Source: Hydrangea macrophylla (taxonomy: Eukaryota > Streptophyta > Magnoliopsida > Cornales > Hydrangeaceae). From it: a stretch of 64,000 nt of DNA. The notes beneath the pieces are model-generated. The model was not told the DNA's origin, ran no database searches, and saw only the letters and a program-made list of their open reading frames with translations. This document shows, piece by piece, positions 23,516 through 35,018 of the stretch. Made by a program: the position numbers and the translations under genes. Position 1 is the stretch's first letter. Every line of letters begins with the position of its first letter. The DNA is taken from positions 25,875,001 to 25,939,000 of the forward strand of contig CM066984.1 in assembly GCA_033977485.1 (NCBI GenBank). Reading direction: 5' to 3'.

Positions 23516-24833
23516 TAATCTTGTCAAAATCAAGATATAAAAGTATGCTTATTTGTGCTTTACTTTCAAACGATTTGCAGTGTGGAAGTAAAGGTCGAAC
23601 CCACAGAGATTGTTTTTTTTTATCCTTTAATTAATAAAATATAATCTATTTAGTTATTAGAAAATCCAAAGTTTGATTGATTTGATTATTACTAGGGAAT
23701 TAAACTATGGAATTATGAAAATAACTTCTAAACTTTAATCTAAGTAAATTAATATGCCGAATTGAAAATTGGTTTAAATATGAATAGATGAGATCTAGGA
23801 TTACAAATCCACCACTAACTATGCATCGGGGGTCTAGACTTTCTATTCTAAGTTCTATGTTTGGATAGCTATGATCTATTGTATAGCTACAAGCCCAATA
23901 GCATTGTCAAGAGGATATTGTTAGTTTAATCTAAGCATAATCCATCTATGGTTCACATGAATTATCTACCTATAACTAGGGTGTAGCATAACTAATCTTT
24001 CCTAAGCATGGATTATAAATGATGTAAACATCACAATCACATAAGCACTATTGTATGTAAATATTCATATCAATCATAGATATCAAGGACTATTGAGTTC
24101 AATAAGCATAAGGAAAAATCTAAGACAAGAATAGATCCAAAATACTCTTGATTATTAACATTAAAAACTAATTATAAATAATCCACCAACATACAATCAC
24201 TATCCAATACATAAAATCATAAAATAGAAAAGCATAGAATTCCCCCTTTACATAGCTAGGGTTTCATTGAAACCCTAGATTAGGAGTTTAGTTGCACATG
24301 GTGGTTGAAAGCATGAAGATTGAGTTGATAGTTGCCATTAGAGACCTTCAAGCATGCACTTCTCCTTCCTCTTGCCTTCAAAAGTCTTCAATGAATGAAT
24401 GTGTGTAACCCCTTTGATTAAGAATGAGATATATATAGTTATAGAGAGATTAGGAGGGTTTTCCTAAATCTAATCTCACTAAAACTGATAAAATTTGCAT
24501 TCTGGACGTAATTGGACAATTTCGTCCACATAGGGGTCTTCAACTCTTCAAAAATGCGCGTTTTATGTTTTTTCGTACGGACGTAAAATGGGAGGTCGTG
24601 CGAGCGGGCCGCACGAGCGCTTTCCTGGGTTCCGCGCAAGCGGGCCGTTCGCGCGAGATGACTTTTTAATCTTCTTTCTTCCTGCTTTTTCACCCCATTT
24701 AACCGGAAATCCGTGCTTTCTCCTAAAACTTGACAGAAAGTGGAAAATAAAGTAAAATTATACAAAAACAGGATAAAAACGACTAACAAATGTGAATTAA
24801 GGCGTATAATTGGGATTTGTTCTCTCCCAATCA
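23516..24833 (-). repeat. Athila-B 5' LTR
   Basis: 1318 bp, clearly related to the Athila-A LTR (shared word GATTTGCAGTGTGGAAG, shared TCTCTCCC..ATCA end) but well diverged. In minus orientation: start TGATTGGGAGAG at 24833, GC-motif cluster 24594-24655, TATATATA at about 24431-24438. The end at 23516 reads TA rather than TG on the plus strand, so one terminal base has mutated. Confidence 0.85.
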
Positions 24834-25112
24834 CTATGCTCCCCCAATTTGTAATCCAATGCGCCCCTAATTTGTTATGATCCCCTAAATTTGTAGTACT
24901 CTGCTCTTTTTCTCATGAAATCTATGAACCAAATAAAACCATAACACTAATTTAAAAACTTTAATTAGCTAAACAAAAACTTTAAAGGGTACCCAACCAT
25001 GGGACACATCAATGACACGATGGACCATTGATTACTTATACTTGAATTTGCAAATGTAAAGGTATTAAAATGGATAGTATTGTGACTATAATAATATATT
25101 GGAGGGGGGACC
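24834..25112. other. Spacer without recognised feature
   Basis: AT-rich sequence between Athila-B and the MULE remnant. I see no gene or clear repeat. Confidence 0.4.
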
Positions 25113-26108
25113 ATGTGCATTGGAGCAGATGGTCTATACTACGATAGTAACTGTCGAAGTTTCATTCACTTAAGAACTGACGCTCAATACACTGAACTTG
25201 CTAGAAAAGTCTGCAACAAAATGGGGCTTCATTAGAACAGTGTTTGGTTGAAGTTCACTTATAGGTTTTCGTCAGTTCTTGGAAATCAAGTTTCCAAGTT
25301 TATACCATTTGAAGTAAATGATGACGAAATTCTGCAAGTAATACTAAAAATAGCATCTACCAATACATCTATAAACTCTATGGATCTATATATTGAGACA
25401 GAGAAACTTCCCGACGCCCATCAAACATTAGATGACTGGATTGGGCTGTACACTTCTCTGTTGACATAAGAAGGCGAAAGCTCAAACCCGCTTGTACAAG
25501 GGTTATTGCCTTCCACGTCTACATAACATGTAGATCACTCAAATCCATTGTAAAATAGTCAGATTGAATACAGGAGTCCGATGCAAGACATTGTTTTAGA
25601 ACAGACAATTCATGTGCAGTTCAATTCAGATGATTGCGGATATGGTGATTATTGGGCACACAGAGGGATGGAAAACAACTTGACTTCAAAAAACTCTGAT
25701 AAAGAAGATGTGCATGCAGAAGAGTATATAGAGGGGATGAGGAAGACGATGTTATCGAAGATATTGAGCCGACTACCCAAATAAATCCTGAAAGTGCTTT
25801 ATATGAGCCTCGTTCATTAACTTTTACATCCTTTAACTTCGTCATCCATACATGCGAGGCATGTTATGCTTCAAACATTGAGGGTAGGCAATGGAATCCA
25901 GATTGAGACAAGTTGGGTGAAGGGTATGATGTTCAAAACCAAAGATGATCTTCAAAGATTTGTGGAGTTATACTCTATAATAACACATCAACTGTACACG
26001 GTGGATCAAACCAGTCCAGATTGTTGGTCGTTGAAATGTGAATTGGCGTCACAAGGTTGCAAGTGGCAGCTATGGGCAAGGTTAAAACAATACATAATGT
26101 TTGAAGTC
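25113..26108 (+). pseudogene. MULE (MuDR-type) transposase, N-terminal part
   Basis: From ATG 25113 the translation shows the N-terminal domain typical of plant MuDR-type transposases (VWLKFTYRF, then a Leu/Ile-rich stretch to DLYIETE), a Glu/Asp-rich linker, then the DNA-binding domain (GMMFKTKDDLQRFVELYSI, about 25917-25980; CKWQLWA, about 26057). Frames change at least twice and stops occur at about 25233 and 25467. The frame is cut at 26108 by a solo LTR and resumes at 29054. Confidence 0.75.
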
Positions 26109-29048
26109 TGTGGATATCGCAGGTTGACTTACCCACAGCTTTTCAAAATCAATTTCTAAAACAAAACGAGTCGCCACTTAATTTTTTTTAAAAGGAAAAT
26201 TAAGAAACCATTTTAAAAGCAAACTGATCTTTTAGAAACCAGAGATTAGCTAGGTCCGGGGATTATGGAATGAGAGAGGAAGGAGCCCATCGGACTAAAA
26301 CACCCTCTCTCATCCTATCTTGCCATAGGCCTCTACTCAACATCCTTTAAATCAAATTTATTACTCTAAGCATGCCCTCAATTAATACATATATACATAT
26401 ACATCACAAAAGTATGTCCAAAGGGGTGTAAAATTGCAATTGACAAAATATCATTCAAAAACCACGTAATTCAGGTAACAAGCGATATGATATGCAAAAT
26501 AGAGAACGAGTGAACTTACCCGAGATCCAGCAGCGATAATAAACGTGCAATGCATGCGAATAAAAAAAAATATCCTAAAAAGAGTCTCTAATCATATATA
26601 CACATAAGGCAAAACCTAATTCTAAGGGGTCGCGCATTAAGTCGAAAAAAATCAATAAAAAAAAAAAGAAAAGAAATTAAGATAAACTAAAGAGGAGTTC
26701 TAGAGATCGTACCTTAATAGCACTTACAAAACAAAGGGTTAGTCCACACGATATGCATAACAAAATGACAATCCTAAATTTATAGCTTAAATCTATCTAA
26801 TGTAATTAAATCCAAAGCAAATAAGTCTTAATTACAAATGTCGAATCATATAGATGAATATGTACATGGACAAGGATGAACTATGAAATACTCTTAAACT
26901 TTGAATTCAAACTCAACTAATCATTATTAAAGCATAGTTTAAGCCTTAGATCATAGAGAAGTCATTTAGACCCTTATTTACAAGGTAAGTCAAATGTGTC
27001 ATAAAACTCTGAAAATTGCAGAGAGTAGACTAGAACTTAAAAAGAAATAAAGAGCATATCTCTCATGGTTGATCTTGATGATTTTTGGACTCAATATGCC
27101 TCTGTGAGTCTAGTTTTCAAATCAAAAAGAAAATCAAAATTCCAACGGTCGGATCTCCGGGAATATGCAAAATACTAGACGTCACTCAGCACTTTACAAC
27201 CTTCTGTCCAGAATTCTTGCACGATTTATTAAAAATAGCAAAAAAATCCGAATTGCTTTGTTCTTTTTAGGGTGACTTCCTAACACACTAATCTTCATAG
27301 AAAAAATTATTTGGATCCACAAACACTTCATTAGAACTTTGATTTAATTATTTCAAAAGAGTGTCACTATTCTGAAACTATTATGAAATTATGAACAGAT
27401 TGTATTTGTGTCACAAAACTCATGATCAAACCATGCTAAACGTGAAACCACCTTAAAAAAAAAATTACAACGGTAGAATATTGTGTTATTGACACTTTCC
27501 CGTTGGTTTCACTTGATTTCAACGGTTAGATTTCGAACTAAAAATCTTTGATCAAAAACAGTTTTGTGGATTCACTGTTTTTATTTTGCTTGTTCAACTC
27601 TTATTTGGTAACTCCAACTATTAAGCTATGAAGTTGAGTTGAACCAAACCACTTCTCCTACCATTTGATGGCCATGGGAGACTACAAACCTTTATTCTTC
27701 GTAGATTTCAAGTGAAGTATGGATAGACTTCATGAAATCTATAAGACAAGGAGTCTAGACCATGGAGATGGGTTTAGACTCAAAACTACATTCTCCTACC
27801 ATTTGATGGTCATTGGAGGAGAGACATGACTATGACTCATGAGTCCTAAAGGAATATTGAAGGGATTCCTCAAGACATCAAGTTTAGAAGATCCAAATCA
27901 TGGGTGTGGACTTGGAGCCTCTTATGAAGTGTTGATTAAACTTTGACTCCTATGTGAAGCACAAGCCTACATAGGATTCAAAAGATCATGCTCTAGAGGT
28001 CAAAAGAGATATTGAAGATCTCCAAGACCTTCAAGAGAAGAAAATAAACAAGAGAATGGAAGAAAGTAACATGGAAACAAAAGAAACTCCTAAGTTTACT
28101 TGATAAACAAAGAAAATAATGAAAGATTTTAAGACTAGAGATGAGAAGAAAGGATAAGCTAATAATCTATGGTTAGAGAATCACCTCCAAATTATCCTCA
28201 AAGTTTTCTTTTCTTTGAAGATCTTCCAAGCTCTTCTCTAATTCTTTAAACACTCTCTTTTCTCTCTAAAAAAATGTTGGTGAAATGGAAGTATATGTTC
28301 TCTCTCCCAATATCTCTTGGTGTTTTTTTTTCTCTTGTCTATGAAGATACCTCTCCTCTTTTATAAGCAAAATTACCAGGTATTTTTGGTGAATTTCGGA
28401 GCAAAAAACAGGTGTAATTCCCTCATTAGTTGGTACAATGTGTACTTTCTGAAATTATGCAGACTGCTGTCCAGCGCGGCAGTCCAGATACTGACGCGGC
28501 AGTCCGTGACTGCCGCTGCGGCATTCATCAAATGCCGTTGCGGCACTTCATGACTGCCGCGCGGCATTCACCAAATGCCGCGGCAATTAATGGATTCGCA
28601 ATTTTGTCAGTCTTACTTTATCAGTTTTTGTTCTTATTTGCATGCGCATACGTATTGCTCTGCAAAATACAGACTTTAGAAGCGAACGACAGTCAGAAGC
28701 CTGTGGCGGCACTTGACGAGTGCCGGCACGGCACTCTGTGACTGCCGTCCGGCAGTCACCGAGTGCCGCGGAAACCCGCCGTGTGCCGGTTTTGGCTAAA
28801 ATTCCCCTTTTAGGTCTTTTCTCTTTTTGAAACAAATTATTTTTGATTATCTTTTCCAAAAGTTGTGTTTTATATCTGAATTCTCCTAAATACCTGGTAT
28901 TTCCCTCTTTCTGTGAAATTTTATCGCGTTTTGGAGAATTTTCTGAAGAGCTTGGAATACTTCGAATTTTTTTCGGTCATTGTCATCATTGGACGTGGAG
29001 GTGACGCTCTCCTAAATTCGACGGCCGGTCAAAATTGGGGTTTCTACA
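26109..29048 (-). mobile_element. Solo LTR (2.9 kb, Tat/Ogre-like) inside the MULE transposase
   Basis: Plus strand starts TGTGGATATCGC and ends GGGGTTTCTACA, flanked by a perfect 5-bp duplication AAGTC (26104-26108, 29049-29053). On the minus strand it opens TGTAGAAACCCCAATTTTGA, a style seen in Tat/Ogre-type Gypsy LTRs. TATAAAAG (28358-28365, minus) is a probable TATA box, with a GC-hairpin cluster upstream of it (28468-28795). No coding capacity. Two diverged copies of a CTCCTACCATTTGATGG block occur near 27655 and 27790. Confidence 0.85.
28468..28795. repeat. GC-rich hairpin cluster in the U3 part of the 26109-29048 LTR
   Basis: Repeated CGGCA/TGCCG words in AT-rich surroundings. They form perfect inverted repeats, e.g. 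arms GTGACTGCCG (28738-28747) and CGGCAGTCAC (28750-28759), and CGGCACT (28707-28713) with AGTGCCG (28719-28725). ORFs listed through it are by-products. Confidence 0.75.
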
Positions 29049-29420
29049 AAGTCATAAAGGTTGAGCAAAGCCATACTTGTATGTCCCCTACAATGAACCT
29101 TGATCACAGAAATTTAAGTGCTCGGCTAGTGGCTAGGGATATAATGCCAATGATTTATGGAGGGCGTATCTATTAACATCGCAGCGATATTGGAGAAGGT
29201 GAAAGATAAGTACTTGTACACCATCTCATACAAGAAGGCATGGAGTGCGAAACAGAAAGCCATTGGAATGATTTTTGGGGATTGGTGAACATTGTACACA
29301 GAATTGCCCAAGTTCATGGCTACATGAGTGCTTCTAGTAGAACACCCTTCTCTTCAATACTCAATATCCTTGTTTCAAAAAAATGTGGGTAGTATGTAGG
29401 TGTATACTTGTTTGCCATAC
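29049..29420 (+). pseudogene. MULE transposase, continuation after the solo LTR
   Basis: After AAGTC the reading resumes with KVEQSHTCMSP, the zinc-binding HTC region of plant MULE transposases, then ARLVARDIMPMI and KVKDKYLYTISYKKAW (frameshift near 29175), then decays. The catalytic DDE region is not recognisable, so this is a remnant. Confidence 0.7.
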
Positions 29421-29555
29421 TAAAAAATAATGCAGTGAAGAAGAAGAAGAAGGAAAAGAAGGAAAGCCTGAGATATCACATTGAATCTTAAAACCACAGT
29501 ATATATAGACCATGGAATGTCTGGGATGTCACATGCCATGACAACCAAACAGTTG

Positions 29556-29722
29556 ACGCGATAAGTCACTGGCGCTGGGTCTAACATGACAAGTCACTGC
29601 TTCTGACAACCCAATAGTTGACGCGACAAGTCATTGGGTCTGATGCCCAGTAGTTAACGTGACAAGTCACTGCTTTTGACAACCCAACTGTTGATGCGAT
29701 AAGTCATTGGATCTAGCGCTTT
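29556..29722. repeat. Short tandem array of about 31-37 bp units
   Basis: Five alternating units sharing the core AAGTCACTG or AAGTCATTG, each preceded by GACGCGA, GACAA or a variant and separated by CAACCCAA-type words. It lies between the MULE remnant and the PMD pseudogene. Confidence 0.6.
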
Positions 29723-30286
29723 AACTCTTTTATTACCACGTAGTTTAACGTATTTAAATGAACCATTGTTTAATATCATGTTGTCACTTCATTAAATTTA
29801 CTCGTCATTATTTTGACTAACCATAATGTTTGAACAACCTGGTTACCATGAATGTTGACCCTGGCCATAAGGATCCATCAGTACTGTTATCATAGGATGC
29901 ACACCGGTCATCGCCCATCGATCTGGGATGGTGAGATATTGGGTAAGCTTCATTGCCGACTTTGAGGCTGTTTTACGTCGAGGTCTTGATCCAGATCAAT
30001 GTATACTAGGTTATATCAGACAGATCAGGTTCTACGGTGCATACAGACTGGGCTTTATATAGTATGATTGGGGTTTGATCAGTGCCCAAGTAGATAGGTG
30101 GCATGGACACACACGTTTCACCTACCTGTTGGCGAGACTACGATCACGCTGCAGGACAATCGCATTCTATTGAGCCTACCCGGTCGATGAGCGTGCAGTT
30201 ACTATTATTGATCAGTCACACACCAAGGAGCAGTGGCAGGAGCTATATCAAGAGTTACCCAGTTTCATGCCACCCCTAGCCACTAT

Positions 30287-30382
30287 TAGGGCTCTGCCCC
30301 GCCCTTAATAGGTAGGGTATGGGGGTGACTTAATAGGGGTAGGGCGAGTATGGGATGGATTTCTTCAACCCAAGCCGGGGTC

Positions 30383-30416
<34 letters not shown>

Positions 30417-31088
30417 TGGGGGGAAGGATGAAATTTCCCGAACCCGCCCCGATTATATGTGTATTTTACAAAAACACCCTTATTATATATGAAGTACCTA
30501 AAATATCTAGGGGTATATATGTATATTATATAAACTATTATAATCATAGGGTTTCTTGTGAACAAATCAGCCGCTCCCAAGTTTCAGCCCCAAAATCTTA
30601 TCACTTTCTCTAGATCTCTCTCTTTCTCTCTAACTTTGATCTCTCTCTCTCTCTCTTTGGTCTCTCAATCAACACTCTCAGATTGCATTGCAGCCACATG
30701 ATCTCTTTCCCTCCCATTCACAATTGGGCGATGGGTTTTCCAACTATACACAGAGCTCTCTCAGTTCATGGACAGAAACCTAGCAGTCGATGAGGTTTTT
30801 TTTTTCCTCCCAATTTGTATCTCCGATTCTCGGGTATGAAATACACAATATTTGTCTCTTTTTCTTGATTTAACGTAGTGTGCGTGGGTTATATATACAT
30901 GGTTGTATGTATATATTTAGAATATATAGATGAATTTATTTGTGTTCCTTGCTATACGGGGCGGGGCGGGGTGGGATTGGGGTTGTATGAGGCGTGGTGG
31001 GGTTGGGGTCGGGAGAAGGAGTTACTCGGGATGGGGCGGGGTCGGGGAAGGACTCCCCCGTCCCATACCCGCCATGTTGCCATCCCTA
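30287..31088. mobile_element. hAT-like non-autonomous element with (GGGGTC)n
   Basis: Starts TAGGG and ends CCCTA, flanked by an 8-bp duplication GCCACTAT (30279-30286, 31089-31096); the minus strand opens TAGGGATGGCAAC, resembling hAT ends. It contains a GGTCGGG/GGGGTC tandem (30376-30420), GGGGCGGGG words near the right end and, between them, an AT-rich part followed by a CT-rich stretch (30600-30660). The larger 13-base match around the site (CCCTAGCCACTAT) could instead suggest a retroposon. It interrupts the PMD pseudogene. Confidence 0.62.
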
Positions 31089-32329
31089 GCCACTATCTCT
31101 GGATCGACACTGCGACTGACTACGATACGTGACCATTTCACACCACAGATCGCCCAGCATGCTGACGATGCCATTATTCAGCAGATGGCTCGATGTTTTT
31201 GTATGATGTTGATAGGAGGGCTGCTGTTCCCAGACAAGTCTGAGAACAAGGTTAGCCTCAGATATCTACCACATCTGCGACACTTTGATGCTGGCTACAA
31301 CTGGAGTAGTGTGACATTGGCATATCTGTACCATGAGTTGTGTGCTGCCACGAGTCATACCACAGTAGAGATATCTGGCCCGCTTATACTTCTATAAGTT
31401 ATATGTTCTGTCAATTTTGTGAATTACACATATTTTATGATTGTTCATTCTATCATAAATAATTGAACTCAATTATTATCAATTGTAACTTTGGGCATGG
31501 GAGAGATTGACCCATATCCAACCAATCCCCTTACCAGCAGCTATACCAGAGGATGGTCCATTGGGTTATAGGTATACTTACATTGTTCTCTATAATATTT
31601 ATTATTAATTACTCGTATGACACTTTATGCACTAACAATTTTGTCTTTACTTTAGGTGGATGACTCGATTCTCAGTTCGGGATTACTCATGTCCAGCATC
31701 ACTTTCGGGACCAGTTAGACTAGATGAGGCACGAGTAGGTAAATAATGACAGAGTTAGACCATGAATTGCATTATTGTTGAAATTACTAATCTTTCATAT
31801 TTTGTTTCCATAGATGATCTGGCAGCCGTACAGTGCTGAGCTAGTCGCTTCATTACCTCAATATTGTCGGGCTGGGCTGGGTACATAGATGTCCAGATGT
31901 CCGTGGATCATGTACGCCGTCGTTGAGTAGCATCATCCTAACATAGTGATGAGACAATTCGGCATGAGACAGGTAGTCCCAGATCCATATAACACTATAA
32001 CGACATTACATCGCATTGATCGACGTGGTCATGCGAATACCGATTAGAGTCACCGACATAGGGAGTATGTTGAGCTCTGGGACCATCGATTGTAGCATGT
32101 TGTTGCAGGTATTTCAAATGCAGCTCAGATGCTTGACTCAGACTCATATATGAGATGGTATCACTGCATTACCCATAGACTTATTGGACCAGTTAGAGAT
32201 CCACCAATAGTTGGCTTCCAGCCAGTCGGTACGATTCGCAGCGTTCTGGTGAGATGTTTTTCTTATCGTACAACATATAAAATTTCCATTCTACTCATGT
32301 CATAAGATAACATCACTTAATTAAACTTT

Positions 32330-32501
32330 GGGTAATACTTGGGGCACAACCTTCATACAACTTTCATACAACCTTCCCAAAAGATGTGTCTATCTCTTTC
32401 CTGTGTCACTGTGGGGTCCAGTGACATCACAGGAGAGTTAGACACATTTTTTGGGGAGGTTGTATGAAAGTTGTATGAAAGTTGTGTCCCAAATATTACT
32501 C
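32330..32501. mobile_element. Mutator-type MITE, copy 1 (9-bp TSD)
   Basis: 172 bp, starts GGGTAATACTTGGGGCACAAC and ends with the inverse GTTGTGTCCCAAATATTACTC; flanked by TTAAACTTT (32321-32329 and 32502-32510). Nearly the whole unit folds back on itself. It sits in an intron-like gap of the PMD remnant. Confidence 0.85.
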
Positions 32502-33335
32502 TTAAACTTTTCATTTTTTTTTCAGGAGGATGGTGTGACTCTTGTGTATGAGGTTGCGCTATCGGTGTTGGCTAGATTAGCAGCAGACGACCCTCATTCT
32601 GTCCCTTCACAAGTGATGGCGGCATTAGAGGAGATTCGTACTATTAGTGAGCATTCATTATAGGTTGTTCATGAGGACCAACGTTTAGACGTGGCTGTTC
32701 CATCTTCCACAGTATTCATGCCCCGCGTCTCAAAGCCTTAGCCGTATCCGCAATCGCAGCCTCAACTTTAGCCTCAGCCGTATCCTCAGCCTTAACCTTA
32801 GTCTCAGGAGCAGACAAACCCATCTACACACTCTGAGCCTGAGCCACAAACACCACATCATCCTATCGTGTATGCGTATGATGATACTGACGACCTTTGT
32901 AGGCCTTTCACTCCAGGGGGCACTGAGTTCCGTATATTCCGAGCCGTGACTTCTCCATCCCACAGTACACGTATACAGATGCACCGTCATCATATCACCA
33001 GCTCCAGCTTCACAGTTCGAGCCATTGCTGGAGAGTTTGACAGAAGTGGAGGCAGAGGAGATGCAAGTGGAGGTGAGGTAGACGATTGGACATGATACTC
33101 CCATGGCAGAGACACAGGAGGAGGGTTTGACATAGGCAGAGTCTTATCGACGACCTCCGGTACATTCAGTTTACGCTAGGGGTAGAGGTCGTCATGGCCA
33201 TAGAGGGGTATCGCACATCATTCAGGCGGAGGATCCGCCGCAAAAAGAGGTTCCACTAGTGGAGGATCCACCACATCGGCCTAAAAGAACGAAGAAGGTT
33301 CCGTGGTGTGGGACACATTATAAACAAAGATAGTA

Positions 33336-33854
33336 CATATGATCCACAATAATATTTTATTTTTTGATGTATTATAAACAAAAAATTACAAAATTGTATA
33401 TATATATATATATCAGTTTTTTATTGTGTACATCTCTCTCTCCCACTCTCCTACTCTCTCTATCTCTCTCTCCCACTCTCTCTCTCTCTTATCTCTCTCC
33501 CCCCCCCCCCCCTCCCCCCCCCCCCCCCCCCCCCCCTTTTTTTTTTTTACATTGTATACACATCTTAGTGTGATTGATTATGTTGATATTGTTGGTTGAT
33601 AAGTTTGATGGTTGGTTATGTGTATCTCTTTGCAAGGGGCTGCTGAACTGGACTTTGTTGGAAAATATAAGTACTGATAAAGTCGTTACATGAAGTAGCG
33701 ACTTCTACTTTCCACTAAAATCACTATTTTATGTAGCGACTTCTCATAGGTGTGAAGTCGTTATTTTAAGTAGCGATTTTTGGTTGGAATTATTTTGTCC
33801 GAAATCGCCATTTGAAAAGCAACTTCTAAGAAAATGATGAATTTGAAAAATAAA
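33336..33854. other. Intergenic stretch with CT/poly-C tract and AGTCGCTAC motif cluster
   Basis: Contains (TC)n, a C-rich run and a T run (about 33430-33549). At 33660-33835 the word AGTCG(C/T)TA and its reverse complement TAGCGACTT occur several times, as in subterminal regions of some plant DNA transposons. No gene seen. Confidence 0.5.
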
Positions 33855-34039
33855 GGGTAATACTTGGGCCACAACAAAAGCCATAACCTTTTGCTCACAA
33901 CCTCTATTTTGTGTCTATCTCTCTCTTGGTAGGTCCTACAGTGCCAGTAACCCCACAGTGCCCACTAGGAGAGAGATAGACAGAAAATGAAAATTGTGAG
34001 CATAAAGTTATGATTTTAGTTGTGCCCCAAATATTACTC
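33855..34039. mobile_element. Mutator-type MITE, copy 2 (9-bp TSD)
   Basis: 185 bp, same family as 32330-32501: starts GGGTAATACTTGGGCCACAAC, ends GTTGTGCCCCAAATATTACTC. Flanked by a perfect AAAAATAAA duplication (33846-33854, 34040-34048). Confidence 0.87.
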
Positions 34040-34089
34040 AAAAATAAATTGAAACAGTAAAAAGTTATGGACGTATTCGCCCAATTTTA

Positions 34090-34341
34090 CAGTCTGTTTG
34101 GAATGCCACAAACTAGAATAGAATTCATTTGCAATTCTATTTTGTGGAATTCTTGTGTTTGGTATGACACAAAACAATAAATGAATTCATTTTGAAATCC
34201 ACCCAATTCTTGTTTTGGCCCCTTTACAAATCCTACCCAAAATGGTCGGATTCTTCAAGAATTGATTTGGGATTCTTTTTTTTTCCCAAACTACCCCTCT
34301 ACTGTTCATCGTCTCCCTCACTGGACTGACTGTGAACCAGG

Positions 34342-34386
<45 letters not shown>

Positions 34387-34970
34387 ATAGATATATACAC
34401 ACATAGATTTCTATATATACATATATAAACAGATTTCTATAGATACATATATGTATATACACAGTTATACGCAAATATATATTATATATATACATATACA
34501 GAATCTCTCAATCACCTCTCCTTCTTCTTCTTCTTCTTCACAGCGCAGGTTCTTCTTCGTCTTCTTCGCAGTGCAGGTTCTTCTTCGCCTTCTTCTTCTT
34601 CGTCTTCTTCGCCTTCTTCTTCTTCGTCTGAGTCACTGGTCTGTTTGGTAAGGTCTAACTAGTTTGGGGATTAGTTTGGTAAGGTCTGTTTGGGTAAGGT
34701 CTAAGTTTGGGAATTTATTTGGGTAAATTCTGTTTGGGTAAGCTTTAATCTAAATTCAAGTTTACATATCTAAACAAATCTTAAGAACAATGTATTTTCT
34801 AACAGGGGTATTTTAGGAAATAGTTATAATTCTTTTCAATTCTATTCTTTTCAATTCTGTTTAAACCAAACAAGAAAATTAGAATTGCAAATCAATTCTA
34901 TTCTTTTCTTTTCAATTCTATTCTATTCAATTCAATTCTATTCTATTTTATAATCATACCAAACGGAGTG
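34090..34970. mobile_element. PIF/Harbinger-like non-autonomous element upstream of TSK
   Basis: Ends CAGTCTGTTTGG and CCAAACGGAGTG are imperfect inverted repeats, flanked by TTA (34087-34089, 34971-34973), the Harbinger target. It contains (TC)n (34345-34382), CTTCTT-rich sequence and many ATTCTATTC words. No transposase. It ends 48 bp before the first E2F-type site of the TSK promoter. Confidence 0.65.
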
Positions 34971-35018
34971 TTAATGCTTTGGGTAAAAATTTCTATTCCA
35001 GAGAGTCCAACACAAGCA

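Larger units (their letters stand above)
1..24833 (-). mobile_element. Athila-B: old Ty3/Gypsy Athila-type LTR retrotransposon, left end outside window
   Basis: Reading right to left on the minus strand: 5' LTR (23516-24833), tRNA-Asp-type primer-binding site (23493-23510), gag, DLGAS protease, reverse transcriptase with FMDD, RNase H, integrase, the 16-base word TTGGGAGGCAACCCAA near 14405, a GC-motif-rich spacer, then an env-like ORF3 ending at 797. This gene order with an ORF3 after pol is the Athila layout. The element carries two insertions (15105-18030 and 1958-11646) that account for most of its length. Coding parts are pseudogenes with several nonsense codons and frameshifts. The 3' LTR is expected left of position 1, so the target duplication cannot be checked; CTATG follows the 5' LTR at 24834. 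Confidence 0.88.
29827..33335 (+). pseudogene. Plant mobile domain (PMD / MAIN-like) gene remnant
   Basis: Fragments in family order can be read on the plus strand: LGFIQYDWGLISAQVDRW (about 30050), VTLQ/LPVDERAVT-like part (to 30286), then after a hAT-like insertion LIGGLLFPDKSENKV and SSVTLAYLYHELC (31200-31380), LWAWERLTHIQP (31484), WMTRFSVRDY (31660), YSAELVASLPQYCRAG (31830), HHPNIVMRQFGMRQ (31932), YMRWY, and a Pro/Gln-rich tail with a basic end (to 33335). Intron-like gaps with GT...AG remain, so it is not a processed copy. Several stops, some at positions where Trp is usual (TGG to TAG), and frameshifts show it is dead. MAIN/MAIL proteins are nuclear; related PMD genes are often carried by transposons. 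Confidence 0.72.

Noticed and set aside
32730..33104. Minus-strand ORF of 124 codons with long Leu/Arg alternation
   Set aside because: Shadow of the Pro/Gln-rich tail repeats of the PMD pseudogene on the plus strand.
34451..34651. Ser/Leu-rich ORF
   Set aside because: Translation of CTTCTT microsatellite sequence inside the Harbinger-like element.
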